Below the pieces are notes generated by a model. The model made no database searches. It was not told the DNA's origin and saw only the letters and a program-made list of their open reading frames with translations. Below are positions 35,401 through 50,400 of a stretch of DNA of 64,000 nt, piece after piece. This DNA is from Tetragonia tetragonoides (taxonomy: Eukaryota > Streptophyta > Magnoliopsida > Caryophyllales > Aizoaceae). A program made the translations under genes and the position numbers. The stretch covers positions 31,793,501 to 31,857,500 of the forward strand of contig CM076140.1 of the NCBI GenBank assembly GCA_038025085.1, written 5' to 3'. Position 1 is the stretch's first letter. Each line of letters starts with the position of its first letter.

Positions 35401-38400
35401 TCTTTTGTGTTGTATTTTAAGGGAAAGCATCCAAATACCTTGTTTGCGTTCATTTGATTGTGAAACTACACCAATGGTGTTTACAAGTACAAACAAGCTT
35501 CAACTCAAGCTTTTGAATGCATTTACGCGTTTTAACAGCTCTTACGACTAGGGTGAGAGAAATTTAGTTTTTTTGTGTTGTATTTTAAGAGAAAGCACCC
35601 AAATACCTTGTTTGTATTCATTTGACTGTGAAACTACACCAAGGATGTTTACAAGTAAACCAAGTTTCAACTCAAGCTTTTGAATGCACTTACGCGTTTT
35701 AACAGCTCTTACGACTAGGGTGATAGAAATTGAGTTCTTTTGTGTTGTATTTTAAAAGAAAGCATCCAAATACTTTGTTTGCATTCATTTGTGTTTCAAA
35801 CTACAACAAGGATATTTACAAGTACAAACAAGCTTCAACTCAAGCTTTTGAATACATTTACGCGTTTAAACAGCTCTTACGACTTGGGTGATAGAAATTG
35901 AGTTCTTTTGTGTTGTATTTTAAGAGAAAGCATCCAAATACCTTGTTTGTATTCATTTGACTGTGAAACTACACCAAGGATGTTTACAAGTAACAACCTT
36001 CAACTCAAGCTTTTGAATGCATTTACGCGTTTTAACAGCTCTTACTACTATGGTGATAGAAATTGAGTTATTTTGTGTTGTATATTAAGAGAAAGCATCC
36101 AAATACTTTGTTTGCATTCATTTGATTGTGAAACTACACCAATGATGTTTACAAGTATCAACAACCTTCAACTTATGCTTTTGAATGTATTTACGCGTTT
36201 CAACAGCTCTTACAACAAGGGTGATAGAAATTGAGTTGTTTTGTATTGTATTTTAAGAGAAAGCATCCAAATACTTTGTTTGCATTCATTTGAATATGAA
36301 ACTACACCAAGGATGTTTACAAGTACAAACAAGCTTTAACTTAAGCTTTTGAATGCATTTACGCGTTTTAACAGCTCGTACAACAAGGGTGATAGAAATT
36401 GAGTTCTTTTGTGTTGTATTTTCAGAGAAAGCATGCAAATACCTTGTTTGCATTCATTTGACTATGAAACTACACCAAGAATTTTTACAAGTACAAACAA
36501 GCTTCAACTCAAGCTTTTGAATGCATTTACGCGTTTTGACAGCTCTTACGAGTAGGGTGAAAGAGATTTGAGTTCTTTTATGTTGTATATTAAGAGAAAG
36601 CATCCAAACACTTTGTTTGCATTCATTTGAGTGTGAAACTACACGAAGGATGTTTACAAGTACAAATAAGCTTCAACTCAAGCTTTTGAATGCATTTACG
36701 CGTTTTAACAGCTCTTATGACTAGGCTGATAGACATTGAGTTCTTTTGTGTTGTGTATTAAGAGAAAGCATCCAAATACTTTGTTTGCATTCATTTGAGT
36801 GTGAAACAACACCAACGATGTTTACAAGTACAAACAAGCTTCAACTCAAGCTTTTGAATGCATTTACGCGTTTTAACAGCTCTTACGAGTAGGGTGATAG
36901 AGATTTGAGTTCTTTTGTGTTATATATTAAGAGAAAGCACCCCAATGCTTTGTTTGCATTCATTTGATTGTGAAACTATACCAAGAATGTTTACATGTAC
37001 GAACAAGCTTCAACTCATGCTTTTCAATGCATTTACGTGTTTTAACAGTTCTTACGACTAAGGTGATAGAAATTGAGTTCTTGTGTTGTATATTAAGAGA
37101 AAGCATCGTAATACTTTGTTTGCATTCATTTGAGTGTGAAACTACACCAAGGATGTTTACAAGTACAAACAAGCTCTAAGCCAAGATTTTATATGCATTT
37201 ACGCGTTTTAAAAGCTCTTACGAGTAGGGTGAAAGAGATTTGAGTTCTTTTGTGTTGTATATTAAAGAAAGCACCCCAATGCTTTGTTTGCATTTATTTG
37301 ATTGTGAAACTATACCAAAAAATGATTACAAGTGTGAACAAGCTTCAACTCATGCTTTTGAATGCATTTACGCGTTTTAACAGTTCTTACGACTAGGGTG
37401 ATAGAAATTGAGATCTTCTGTAGTATATTAAGAGAAAGCATCGAAATACTTTGTTTGCATTCATTTGAGTGTGAAACTACACCAAGGATGTTTACAATAC
37501 AAACAAGCTCTAAGTCAAGCTTTTGAATGCATTTACGCGTTTTAAAAGCTCTTACGAGTAGGGTGAAAGAGATTTGAGTTCTTTTGTGTTGTCTATTAAA
37601 GAAAGCACCCCAATGCTTTGTTTGCATTCATTTGATTGTGAAACTATACCAAAAATGTTTACAAGTGCGAACAAGCTTCAACTCATGCTTTTGAATGCAT
37701 TTACGCGTTTTAACAGCTCTTACGACTAGAGTGATAGAAATTGAGTTCTTTTGTGTTGTATATTAAGAGAAAGCATCCAAATACTTTGTTTGCATTCATT
37801 TGAGTGTAAAACTACACCAAGGATTTTTACAAGTACAAACAAGCTTCAACTCAAACTTTTGAATGCATTTACGCGTTTTAACAGCTTTTACGACTAGGGT
37901 GATAGAAATTGAGTTCTTTTGTGTTGTATTTTAAGAGAAAGCATCCAAATACCTTGTTTGCATTCATTTAAATGTGAAACTACACCAAGAATGTTTACAA
38001 GTACAAACAACTTTCAACTCAAGATTTTGAATGCATTTACGCGTTTTAGCAGCTCTCTTACGACTAGGGTGATAGAAATTGAGTTCTTTTTTGTTGTATA
38101 TTAAGAGAAAGCATCCAAATACTTTGTTTGCATTCATTTGAGTTTGAAACTACAACAAGGATATTTACAAGTACAAACAAGCTTCAACTCAAGCTTTTAA
38201 ATGCATTTACGCGTTTAACAGCTCTTACGAGTAGGGTGATAGAAATTGAGTTCTTTTGTGTTGTATATTACGAGAAAGCATCCAAATACTCTGTCTGCAT
38301 TCATTTAAGTGTGAAACTACACCAAAGATGTTTACAAGTACAAACAAGTTTCAACTCAAGCTTTTGAATGCATTTATGCGTTTTAAGAGCTCTTACTGTA

Positions 38401-41400
38401 AGGTGAAAGAGATTTGAGTTCTTTTGTGTTGTATATTAAGAGAAAGCACCCCAATGCTTTGTTTGCATTCATTTGATTGTGAAACTATACCAAGAATGTT
38501 TACAAGTACGAACAAGCTTCAACTTAAGCTTTTGAATGCATTTACGCGGTTTAACAGTTCTTACGACTAGGGTGATAGAAATTGAGTTCTTGTGTTGTAT
38601 ATTAAGAGAAAGCATCCAAATACTTTGTTTGCATTCATTTGAGTGTGAAACTAGACCAAGGATGTTTACAAGTACAAACAAGCTCTTAGTCAAGGTTTTG
38701 AATGCATTTACGCGTTTTAAAAGCTCTTACGAGTAGGGTGAAAGAGATTTGAGTTCTTTTGTGTTGTATATTAAAGAAAGCACCCCAATGTTTTGTTTGC
38801 ATTCATTTGATTGTGAAACTATACCAAAAATGTTTACTAGTGCGAACAAGCTTCAACTCATGCTTTTGAATGCATTTTCGCGTTTTAACAGCTCTTACGA
38901 CTAGGGTCATAGAAATTGAGTTCTTTTGTGTTGTATTTTAAGAGAAAGCATCCAAATACCTTATTTGCATTCATTTGACTGTGAAACTACACCAAGGATA
39001 TTTACAAGTACAAACAAGCTTCAATAAAGCTTTTGAATGCATTTACGCGCTTTGACAGCGCTTACGAGTAGGGTGAAAGAGATTTGAGTTCTTTTGTGTT
39101 GTATATTAAGAGAAAGCATCCGAATAATTTGTTTGCATTCATTTGATTGTTAAAATACAACAAGGATGTTTACAAGTACAAACAAGCTACAACTAAAGCT
39201 TTTGAATGCATTTACCCATTTTAACAGCTCTTACGACTAGGGTGAAATTTGAGTTCTTTTGTGTTGTATATTAAGAGAAAGCATACAAATACTTTTATTG
39301 CATTCAATTGAGTGTGAAACTACACCAAGGATGTTTACAAGTACAAACAAGCTTCAACTCAAGCTTTTGAATGCATTTACGCGTTTTAACAGCTCTTACG
39401 ACTAGGGTGATAGAAATTGAGTTCTTTTGTGTTGTATTTTAAGAGAAAGCATCCAAATACCTTGTTTGCATTCATTTGATTGTGAAACTACACCACAAAT
39501 GTTTACAAGTACAAACAAGCTTCAACTCAAGCTTTTGAATGCATTTACGCGTATTAAAAGCTTCTACGACCAGGGTGAAAGAGATTTGAGTTCTTTTTTG
39601 TTGTATATTAAGAGAAAGCGTCCAAATACTTTGTTTGCAATCATTTGAGTGTGAAACTACACCAAGGATGATTACAAGTACAAACAAGCTTCGACTCAAG
39701 CTTTTGAATGCATTTACGCGTTTTAACAGCTCTTACGACTAGGGTCATAGAAATTGAGTTCTTTTGTGTTGTATTTTAAGAGAAAGCATCCAAATACCTT
39801 GTTTGCATTCATTTGACTGTGAAACTACACCAAGGATGTTTTCAAGTACAAACAAGCTTCGACTCAAGCTTTTGAATGCATTTACGTGTTTCAAAAGCTC
39901 CTACGAGTAGCGTAAAAGAGATTTGAGTTCTTTTGTGTTGTATATTAAGAGAAAGCATGCAAATACTTTGTTTGCATTCATTTGAGTGTGAAACTACACC
40001 AAGTATGTTTACATGTACAAACAAGCTTCAACTCAAGCTTTCGAATGCATTTATGCGTTTTAAAAGCTCTTACGAGTAAGGTGAAAGTGATTTGAGTTCT
40101 TTTGTGTTGTACATTAAGAGAAAGCACCCCAATGCTTTGTTTGCATTCATTTGATTGTGAAACTATACCAAGAATGTTTACAAGTACAAACAAGCTTCAA
40201 CTTAAGCTTTTGAATGCATTTACGCGTCTTCAAAGCTCTTAGGAGTAGGGTAAAAGAGATTTGAGTTCTTTTATGTTGTATATTAAGAGAAAGCATCCTA
40301 ATACTTTGTTTGCATTCATTTGAGTGTGAAATTACACCAAGTATGTTTACAAATACAAACAAGGTTCAACTCAAGCTATTAAATGCATTTACGAGTTTTA
40401 ACAGCTCTTACAACTAGAGTGATAAAAACTGAGTTCTTTTGTGTTGTATATTAAGAGAAAGCATCCAAAAACTTTGTTGTCATTCGTTTGAGTGTGAAAC
40501 TACACCAAGGATGTTTACTAGTAAAAACAAGTTTCAACTCAAGCTTTTGAATGTATTTACGCATTTTAAAGCTCTTACTAGTAGGGTGAAAGAGATTTGA
40601 GTTGTTTTGTGTGGTATATTAAGAGAAAGCATTAAAATACTTTGTTTGCATTCATGTGAGTGTTAAACTATACCAAGGATGTTTACAAGTACAAACAAGC
40701 TTCAACTCAAGCTTTTCAATGCACTTACGCGTTTTAAAAGCATTTACGAGTAGGGTGATAGAGATTGAGTTCTTTTGTGTTGTATATATATTAAGAGAAA
40801 GCATCCAAATACTTTGTTTACATTCATTTGAGTCTGAAACTGCACCAAGTATGTTTACAAATACAAACAATCTTCAACCCAAGCTTTTGAATGCATTTAC
40901 GCGTTTTTACAACTCTTACGACTAAGGTGATAGAAATTGAGTTCTTTTATGTTGTATATTAAGAGAAAGCATCCAAATACTTTGTTTGCATTCATTTCAG
41001 TGGGAAGCTACACCAAGGAGTTTTACAAGTAGAAACAAGCTTCAACTCAAGCTTTTGAATGCAATTACGCGTTTTAACAGCTCTTACGACTGGGGTGATA
41101 GAAATTGAGTTCTTTTATGTTGTATATTAAGAGAAAGCATCCAAGTACTTTGTTTGCATTCATTTGAGTGTGAAACTACACCAAGGAGTTTTACAAGTAC
41201 AAACAAGCTTCAACTCAAACTTTTGAATGCATTTACGCGTTTTAACAGCTTTTACGACTAGGGCGATAGAAATTGAGTTCTTTTGTGTTGTATTTTAAGA
41301 GAAAGCATCCAAATACTTTGTTTGCAATCATTTAAGTGTGAAACTACACCAAGTATGTTTACATGTACAAACAAGCTTCAAGCCAAGCTTTTGAATGCAT

Positions 41401-44400
41401 TGACGCGTCTTGACAGCTCTTACGAGTAGGGTGAAAGAGATTTGAGTTCTTTTGTGTTGTATACTAAGAGAAAGCACCACAATGCTTTGTTTGCATTCAT
41501 TTGATTGTGATACTATACCAAGAATGTTTACAAGTACGAAAAACCTTCAACTCATGCTTTTTAATGCATTTACCCGTTTTAACAGCTCCTACGACTAGGG
41601 TGATAGAAATTGAGTTCTTGTGTTGTATATTAAGAGAAAGCATCCAAATACTTTGTTTGCATTCATTTGAGTGTGAAACAACACCAAGGATGTTTACAAG
41701 TACAAACAAGCTCCAACTCGAGCTTTTAAATGCATTTACACGTTTTAAAAGCTCTTACGAGTAGGGTGAAAGAGATTTGAGTTCTTTTGTGTTTTATATT
41801 AAGAGAAAGCACCCCAATGCTTTGTTTGCATTCATTTGAGTGTGAAACTACACCAAGAATGTTTACAAGTATGAACAAGCTTCAATTCATGCTTTTGAAT
41901 GAATTTATGCGTTTTAACAGCTCTTACAACTAGGGTGATAGAAATTGAGTTCTTTTGTTTGTATATTAAGAGAAAGCATCCAAATACTTTGTTTGCATTT
42001 ATTTGAGTTTGAAACAACAACAAGGATATTTACAAGTACAAACCAGCTTCAACTCAAGCTTTTTAATGCATTTACGCGTTTTAACAGCTTTAATGACTAG
42101 GGTGATAGAAATTGAGTTATTTTGTGTTGTATATTAAGAGAAAGCATCCAAATACTTTGTTTGCATTCATTTGAATGTGAAACTATACCAAGGAATTTTA
42201 CAAGTACAAACAAGCTTCAACTCAGACTTTTGAATGCATTTACGCGTTTTAACGGCTTTTACAAATAGGGTGATAGAAATTGAGTTCTTTTGTGTTGTAT
42301 TTTAAGAGAAAGCATCCAAATACCTTGTTTGCATTCATTTAAATGTGAAACTACACCAAGAATGTTTACAAGTGCAAACAAATTTCAACTCAAGCTTTTG
42401 AATGCATTTCGCGTTTTAGTAGCTCTTACGACTAGGGTGATAGAAATTGAGTTCTTTTGTGTTGTATATTAAGAGAAAGCATCCAAATACCTTGTTTGCA
42501 TTCATTTGAGTATGAAAGTACAACAAGGATATTTAAAAGTACAAACAAGCTTCAACTCAAGCTTTTGAACGCATTTACGCGTTTTAACAGCTCTTACGAG
42601 TAGGGTGATAGAAATTGAGTTCTTTTGTGTTGTATATTAAGAGAAAGCATCCAAATACTTTGTTTGCATTCATTTAAGTGTGAAACTACACCAAGGATGT
42701 TTACAAATACAAACAAGTTTCAACTCAAGCTTTTGAATGCATTTATGCGTTTTAAAAGCTCTTACGAGTAAGGTGAAAGAGATTTGAGTTCTTTTGTGTT
42801 GTATATTAAGAGAAAGCACCCGAATGCTAACAAGTACAAACCAGCTTCAACTCAAGCTTTTTAATGCATTTACGCATTTTAACAGCTTTTACGACTAGGG
42901 TGATAGAAATTGAGTTCTTTTGTGTTGTATATTAAGAGAAAGCATCCAAATAGTTTGTTTGCATTCATTTGAGTGTGAAACTACACCAAGGAATTTTACA
43001 AGTACAACCAAGCTTCAACTCAAACTTTTGAATGCATTTACAAGTTTTAACGACTTTTACGACTAGGGTGATAGAAATTGAGTTCTTTTGTGTTGTATTT
43101 TAAGAGAAAGCATCCAAATACCTTGTTTGCATTCATTTAAATGTGAAACTACACCAAGAATGTTTACAAGTACGAACAAGCTTCAACTTAAGCTTTTGAA
43201 TGCATTAACGCGTTTTAACAGTTCTTACGACTAGGGTGATAGAAATTGAGTTCTTGTGTCGTAAACTAAGAGAATACATCCAAATACTTTGTTTGCATTC
43301 ATTTGAGTGTGAAACTACACCAAGGATGTTTACAAGGACAAACAATCTTCAAGTCAAGCTTTTGAATGCATTTACGCGCTTTGACAGCTCTTACGGGTAG
43401 GGTGAAAGAGATTTGAGTTCTTTTGTGTTGTATATTACGAGAAAGCATCCAAATAATTTGTTTGCATTCATTTGATTGTTAAAATACAACAAGGATGTTT
43501 ACAAGTACAAACAAGCTTCAACTGAAGCTTTTGAATGCATTTACCCGTTTTAACAGCTCTTACGACTAGGGTGAAAATTGAGTTCTTTTGTGTTGTATAT
43601 TAAGAGAAAGCATCCAAATACTTTGATTGCATTCAATTGAGTGTGAAACTACACCACGAATGTTTACAAGTACAAACAAGCTTCAACTCAAACTTTTGAA
43701 TGCATTTACGCGTTTTAACGGCTTTTACGACTAGGGTGATAGAAATTGAGTTCTTTTGTGTTGTATTTTAAGAGAAAGCATCCAAATACCTTTTTTGCAT
43801 TCATTTAAATGTGAAACTACACCAAGGATGTTTACAAGTGCAAACAAGCTTCAACTCAAGCTTTTGAATGCATTTACGCGTTTTAAAAGCTTCTACGAGT
43901 AGGGTGAAAGAGATTTGAGTTCTTTTGTGTTGTATATTAAGAGAAAGCGTCCAAATACTTTGTTTGCATTCATTTGAGTGTGAAACTACACCAAGGATGA
44001 TTACAAGTACAAACAAGCTTCAACTCAAGCTTTTGAATGCATTTACGCGTTTTAACAGCTCTTACGACTAGGGTCATAGAAACTGAGTTCTTTTTGTGTT
44101 GTACTTTAAGAGATAGTATCCAAATACCTTGTTTGCATTCAATTTGACTGTGAAACTACACCAAGGATGTTTACAAGTACAAACAAGCTTCGACTCAAGC
44201 TTTTGAATGAATTTACGCATTTTAAAGCTCCTACGAGTAGGGTAAAAGAGATTTGAGTTCTTTTGTGTTGTATATTCAGAGAAAGCACCACAATGCTTTG
44301 TTTGCATTCATTTGATTGTGATACTATACCAAGAATGTTTACAAGTACGAACAAGCTTCGACTCATGCTTTTGAATGCATTTACGCGTTTTAACAGCTCC

Positions 44401-47400
44401 TACGACTATGGTGATAGAAATTGAGTTCTTGTGTTGTATATTAAGAGAAAGCATCCAAATACTTTGTTTTTATTCATTTAAGTATGAAACTACACCAAGG
44501 CTGTTTACAAGTACAAACAAGCTTCAACTCAATATTTTGAATGCATTTACGCGCTTTAAAAGCTCTTACGAGTAGGGTGAAAGATATTTGAGTTCTTTTG
44601 TGTTGAATATTAAGAGAAAGCCCCACAATGCTTTGTTTGCATTCATTTGATTGTGATACTATACCAAGAATGTTTACAAGTACGAACAAGCTTCAACTCA
44701 TGCTTTTGAATGCATTTACGCGTTTTAACAGCTCTTACGACTAGGGTGTTAGAAATTGAGTTCTTTTGTGTTGTATATTAAGAGAAAGCATCCAAATACT
44801 TTCTTTGCATTCATTTGAGTGTGAAACTACAACAAGTATGTTTACAAGTACAAACAAGCTTCAACTCAAGTTTTTGAATGCATTGACGCGTTTTGATAGA
44901 TCTTACGAGTAGGTGAAAGAGAGTTGAGTTCTTTTGTGTTGTATATTAAGAGAAAGTATCCAAACGCTTTGTTTGCATTCAATTGAGTGTGAAACTGCAC
45001 CAATGATGTTTACAAGTACTAACAAACTTCTACTCAAGCTTTTGAATGCATTTACACATTTTAACAGCTCTCTTACGACTAGGGTGATGGACATTGAGTT
45101 CTTTTGTGTTGTATATGAAATGAAAGCGTCCAAATACTTTGCTTGCATTCATTTCACTGAGAAACTACAGCAAGGATGTTTACAAGTACAAACAAGCATC
45201 AAGTTTTAACAGGTCTTATGACTTGGGTATTAGAAATTGAGTTCTTTTGTGTTGTGTTTTAAGAGAAAGCATCCAAATTCTTTGTTTTCTTTCATTTGAG
45301 ATTGAAACTTCACCAAGGATGTTTACAAGTACAAACAAGCTTCAACTCAAGCTTCAGAATTGAATTACGCGTTTTAAAAGCTCTTACGAGTACGGTGAAA
45401 GAGATTTGAGTTTTTTGTGTTGTATATTAAGAGAAAGCATCCAAATACTTTCTTTGCATTCATTTGGGTGTGAAACTACAACAAGTATGTTTACAAGTAC
45501 AAACAAGCTTCAACTCAAGCTTCTGAATGCATTGACGCGTTTTGATAGCTCTTACGGGTAGGTGAAAGAGAGTTGAGTTCTTTTGTGTTGTATATTAAGA
45601 GAAAGTATCCAAACGCTTTGTTTGCATTCAATTGAGTGTGAAACTGCACCAATGATGTTTACAAGTACAAACAAACTTCAACTCAAGCTTTTGAATGCAT
45701 TTACACATTTTAACAGCTCTCTTACGACTAGGGTGATGGACATTGAGTTCTTTTGTGTTGTATATTAAATGAAAGCGTCCAAATACTTTCCTTGCATTCA
45801 TTTGAGTGAGAAACTACAGCAAGGATGTTTACAAGTACAAACAAGCTTCAACTCAAGGTTTTGAATGCATTTACGCGTTTTAACAGGTCTTATGACTAGG
45901 GTATTAGAAATTGAGTTCTTTTGTGTTGTGTTTTAAGAGAAAGCATCCAAATACTTTGTTTGCTTTCATTTGAGATTGAAACTTCACCAAGGATGTTTAC
46001 AAGTACAAACAAGCTTCAACTCAAGCTTCAGAATTGAATTACGCGTTTTAAAAGCTCTTACGAGTAGGGTGAAAGAGATTTGAGTTCTTTTGTGTTGTAT
46101 ATTAAGAGAAAGCATCCAAACACTTTGTTTGCATTCATTTGAGTGTGAACCCCACACCAATGATGTTTACAAGTACGAACAAGCTTCAACTCAAGCTTTT
46201 GAATGCATTTACGCGTTTTAACAACTCTTACAACTAGGGTGATAGACATTAAGTTCTTTTGTGTTGTATATTAACAGAAAGCGTCCAAGTACTTTGTTTA
46301 CATTCATTCGAGTGTGAAACTACACCAAGTATGGTTACAAGTACAAACAAGCTTCAACTCAAGCTTTTGAATGCATTTACGCGTTTTAATAGGTCTTACG
46401 AATAGGGTATTAGAAATTGAGTTCTTTTGTGTTGTGTTTTAAGAGAAAGCATCCAAATACTTTGTTTGCTTTCATTTGAGTTTGAAACTACACCAAGGAT
46501 GTTTACAAGTACAAACAAGCTTCAACTCAAGCTTTAGAATGCATTTACGCGTTTTAAAAGCTCTTACGAGTAGGGTGAAAGAGATTTGAGTTCTTTAGTG
46601 TTGTATATTAAGAGAAAGCACCCCAATGCTTTGTTTCCATTCATTTGAGTGTGAAACTACACCAAGAATGTTTACAAGTACGAACAAGATTCAATTCATG
46701 CTTTTGAATGCATTTATGCGTTTTAAGAGCTCTTACGACTAGGGTGATAGAAATTGAGTTCTTTTCTGTTGTATATTAAGAGAAGGCATCCAAATACTTT
46801 GTTTGCATTCATTTGAGTTTGAAACTACAACAAGGATATTTAGAAGTACCAACAAGCTTCAACTCGAGCTTTTGAATGCATTTACGCGTTTTAACAGCTC
46901 TTACGACTAGGGTGATAGAAATTGAGTTCTTTTGTGTTGTATATTAAGAGAAAGCATCCAAATACTTTGTTTGCATTCATTTGAGTGTGAAACTACACCA
47001 AGGATGTTTACACGTACTAACAAGCTTCAACTCAAACGTTTGAATGCATTTACGCGTTTTAACAATTCTTACGACTAGGGTGATAGAAATTGAGTTCTTT
47101 TGTGTTGTGTTTTAAGAGAAAGCATCCAAATACCTTGTTTGCATTCATTTGAGTGTGAAACTACACCGAGGATGTTTACAAGTACAAACAAGCTTCAACT
47201 CAAGCTTTTGAATGCATTGACGCATTTTGACAATTCTTACGACTAGGGTGATAGAAATTGAGTTCTTTTGTGTTGTATTTTAAGAGAAAGCATCCAAATA
47301 TCTTGATTGCATTCATTTGAGTGTGAAACTACACCAAGGATGATTACAAGTACAAACAAGCTTCAACTCAAACTTTTGAATGCATTTACGCGTTTTAACA

Positions 47401-50400
47401 GCTCTTACGACTAGGGTCATAGAAACTGAGTTCTTTTTGTGTTGTATTTTAAGAGATAGTATCCAAATACCTTGTTTGCATTCAATTTGACTATGAAACT
47501 ACACCAAGGATATTTACAAGTACAAACAAGCTTCGACTCAAGCTTTTGAATGAATTTACACATTTTAAAAGCTCCTACGAGTAGGGTAAAAGAGATTTGA
47601 GTTCTTTTGTGTTGTATATTAAGAGAAAGCACCACAATGCTTTGTTTGCATTCATTTGATTGTGATACTATACCAAGAATGTTTACAAGTACGAACAAGC
47701 TTCGACTCATGCTTTTGAATGCATTTACGCGTTTTAACAGCTCCTACGACTAGGGTGATAGAAATTGAGTTCTTGTGTTGTATATTAAGAGAAAGCATCC
47801 AAATACTTTGTTTGTATTCATTTGAGTATGAAACTACACCAAGGCTGTTTACAAGTACAAACAAGCTTCAACTCAAGATTTTGAATGCATTTACGCGCTT
47901 TAAAAGCTCTTACGAGTAGGGTGAAAGAGATTTGAGTTCTTTTGTGTTGAATATTAAGAGAAAGCCCCACAATGCTTTGTTTGCATTCATTTGATTGTGA
48001 TACTATACCAAGAATGTTTACAAGTACGAACAAGCTTCAACTCATGTTTTTGAATGCATTTACGCCTTTTAACAGCTCTTACGACTAGGGTGTTAGAAAT
48101 TGAGTTCTTTTGTGTTGTATATTAAGAGAAAGCATCCAAATACTTTCTTTGCATTCATTTGAGTGTGAAACTACAACAGGTATGTTTACAAGTACAAACA
48201 AGCTTCAACTCAAGTTTTTGAATGCATTGACGCGTTTTGATAGCTCTTACGAGTAGGTGAAAGAGAGTTGAGTTCTTTTGTGTTGTATATTAAGAGAAAG
48301 TATCCAAACGCTTTGTTTGCATTCAATTGAGTGTGAAACTGCACCAATGATGTTTACAAGTACTAACAAACTTCAACTCAAGCTTTTGAATGCATTTACA
48401 CATTTTAACAGCTCTCTTACGACTAGGGTGATGGACATTGAGTTCTTTTGTGTTGTATATGAAATGAAAGCGTCCAAATACTTTGCTTGCATTCATTTGA
48501 TTGAGAAACTACAGCAAGGATGTTTACAAGTACAAACAAGCATCAAGTTTTAACAGGTCTTATGACTAGGGTATTAGAAATTGAGTTCTTTTGTGTTGTG
48601 TTTTAAGAGAAAGCATCCAAATACTTTATTTTCTTTCATTTGAGATTGAAACTTCACCAAGGATGTTTACAAGTACAAACAAGCTTCAACTCAAGCTTCA
48701 GAATTGAATTACGCGTTTTAAAAGCTCTTACGAGTAGGGTGAAAGAGATTTGAGTTCTTTTGTGTTGTATATTAAGAGAAAGCATCCAAATACTTTCTTT
48801 GCATTCATTTGGGTGTGAAACTACAACAAGTATGTTTACAAGTACAAACAAGCTTCAACTCAAGCTTCTGAATGCATTGACGCGTTTGGATAGCTCTTAC
48901 GAGTAGGTGAAAGAGAGTTGAGTTCTTTTGTGTTGTATATTAAGAGAAAGTATCCAAACGCTTTGTTTGCATTCAATTGAGTGTGAAACTGCACCAATGA
49001 TGTTTACAAATACAAAAAAACTTCAACTCAAGCTTTTGATTGCATTTACACAATTTAACAGCTCTCTTACGACTAGGGTGATGGACATTGAGTTCTTTTG
49101 TGTTGTATATTAAATGAAAGCGTCCAAATACTTTCCTTGCATTCATTTGAGTGAGAAACTACAGCAAGGATGTTTACAAGTACAAACAAGCTTCAACTCA
49201 AGGTTTTGAATGCATTTACGCGTTTTAACAGGTCTTATGACTAGGGTATTAGAAATTGAGTTCTTTTGTGTTGTGTTTTAAGAGAAAGCATCCAAATACT
49301 TTGGTTGCTTTCATTTGAGATTGAAACTTCACCAAGGATGTTTACAAGTAAAAACAAGCTTCAACTCAAGCTTCAGAATTGAATTACGCGTTTTAAAAGC
49401 TCTTACGAGTAGGGTGGAAGAGATTTGAGTTCTTTTGTGTTGTATATTAAGAGAAAGCATCCAAACACTTTGTTTGCATTCATTTGAGTGTGAACCCCAC
49501 ACCAATGATGTTTACAAGTACGAACAAGCTTCAACTCAAGCTTTTGAATGCATTTACGCGTTTTAACAACTCTTACAACTAGGGTGATAGACATTAAGTT
49601 CTTTTGTGTTGTATATTAACAGAAAGCGTCCAAGTACTTTGTTTACATTCATTCGAGTGTGAAACTACACCAAGTATGGTTACAAGTACAAACAAGCTTC
49701 AACTCAAGCTTTTGAATGCATTTACGCGTTTTAATAGGTCTTACGAATAGGGTATTAGAAATTGAGTTCTTTTGTGTTGTGTTTTAAGAGAAAGCATCCA
49801 AATACTTTGTTTGCTTTCATTTGAGTTTGAAACTACACCAAGGATGTTTACAAGTACAAACAAGCTTCAACTCAAGCTTTAGAATGCATTTACGCGTTTT
49901 AAAAGCTCTTACGAGTAGGGTGAAAGAGATTTGAGTTCTTTAGTGTTGTATATTAAGAGAAAGCACCCCAATGCTTTGTTTCCATTCATTTGAGTGTGAA
50001 ACTACACCAAGAATGTTTACAAGTACGAACAAGATTCAATTCATGCTTTTGAATGCATTTATGCGTTTTAAGAGCTCTTACGACTAGGGTGATAGAAATT
50101 GAGTTCTTTTCTGTTGTATATTAAGAGAAGGCATCCAAATACTTTGTTTGCATTCATTTGAGTTTGAAACTACAACAAGGATATTTAGAAGTACCAACAA
50201 GCTTCAACTCGAGCTTTTGAATGCATTTACGCGTTTTAACAGCTCTTACGACTAGGGTGATAGAAATTGAGTTCTTTTGTGTTGTATATTAAGAGAAAGC
50301 ATCCAAATACTTTGTTTGCATTCATTTGAGTGTGAAACTACACCAAGGATGTTTACACGTACTAACAAGCTTCAACTCAAACGTTTGAATGCATTTACGC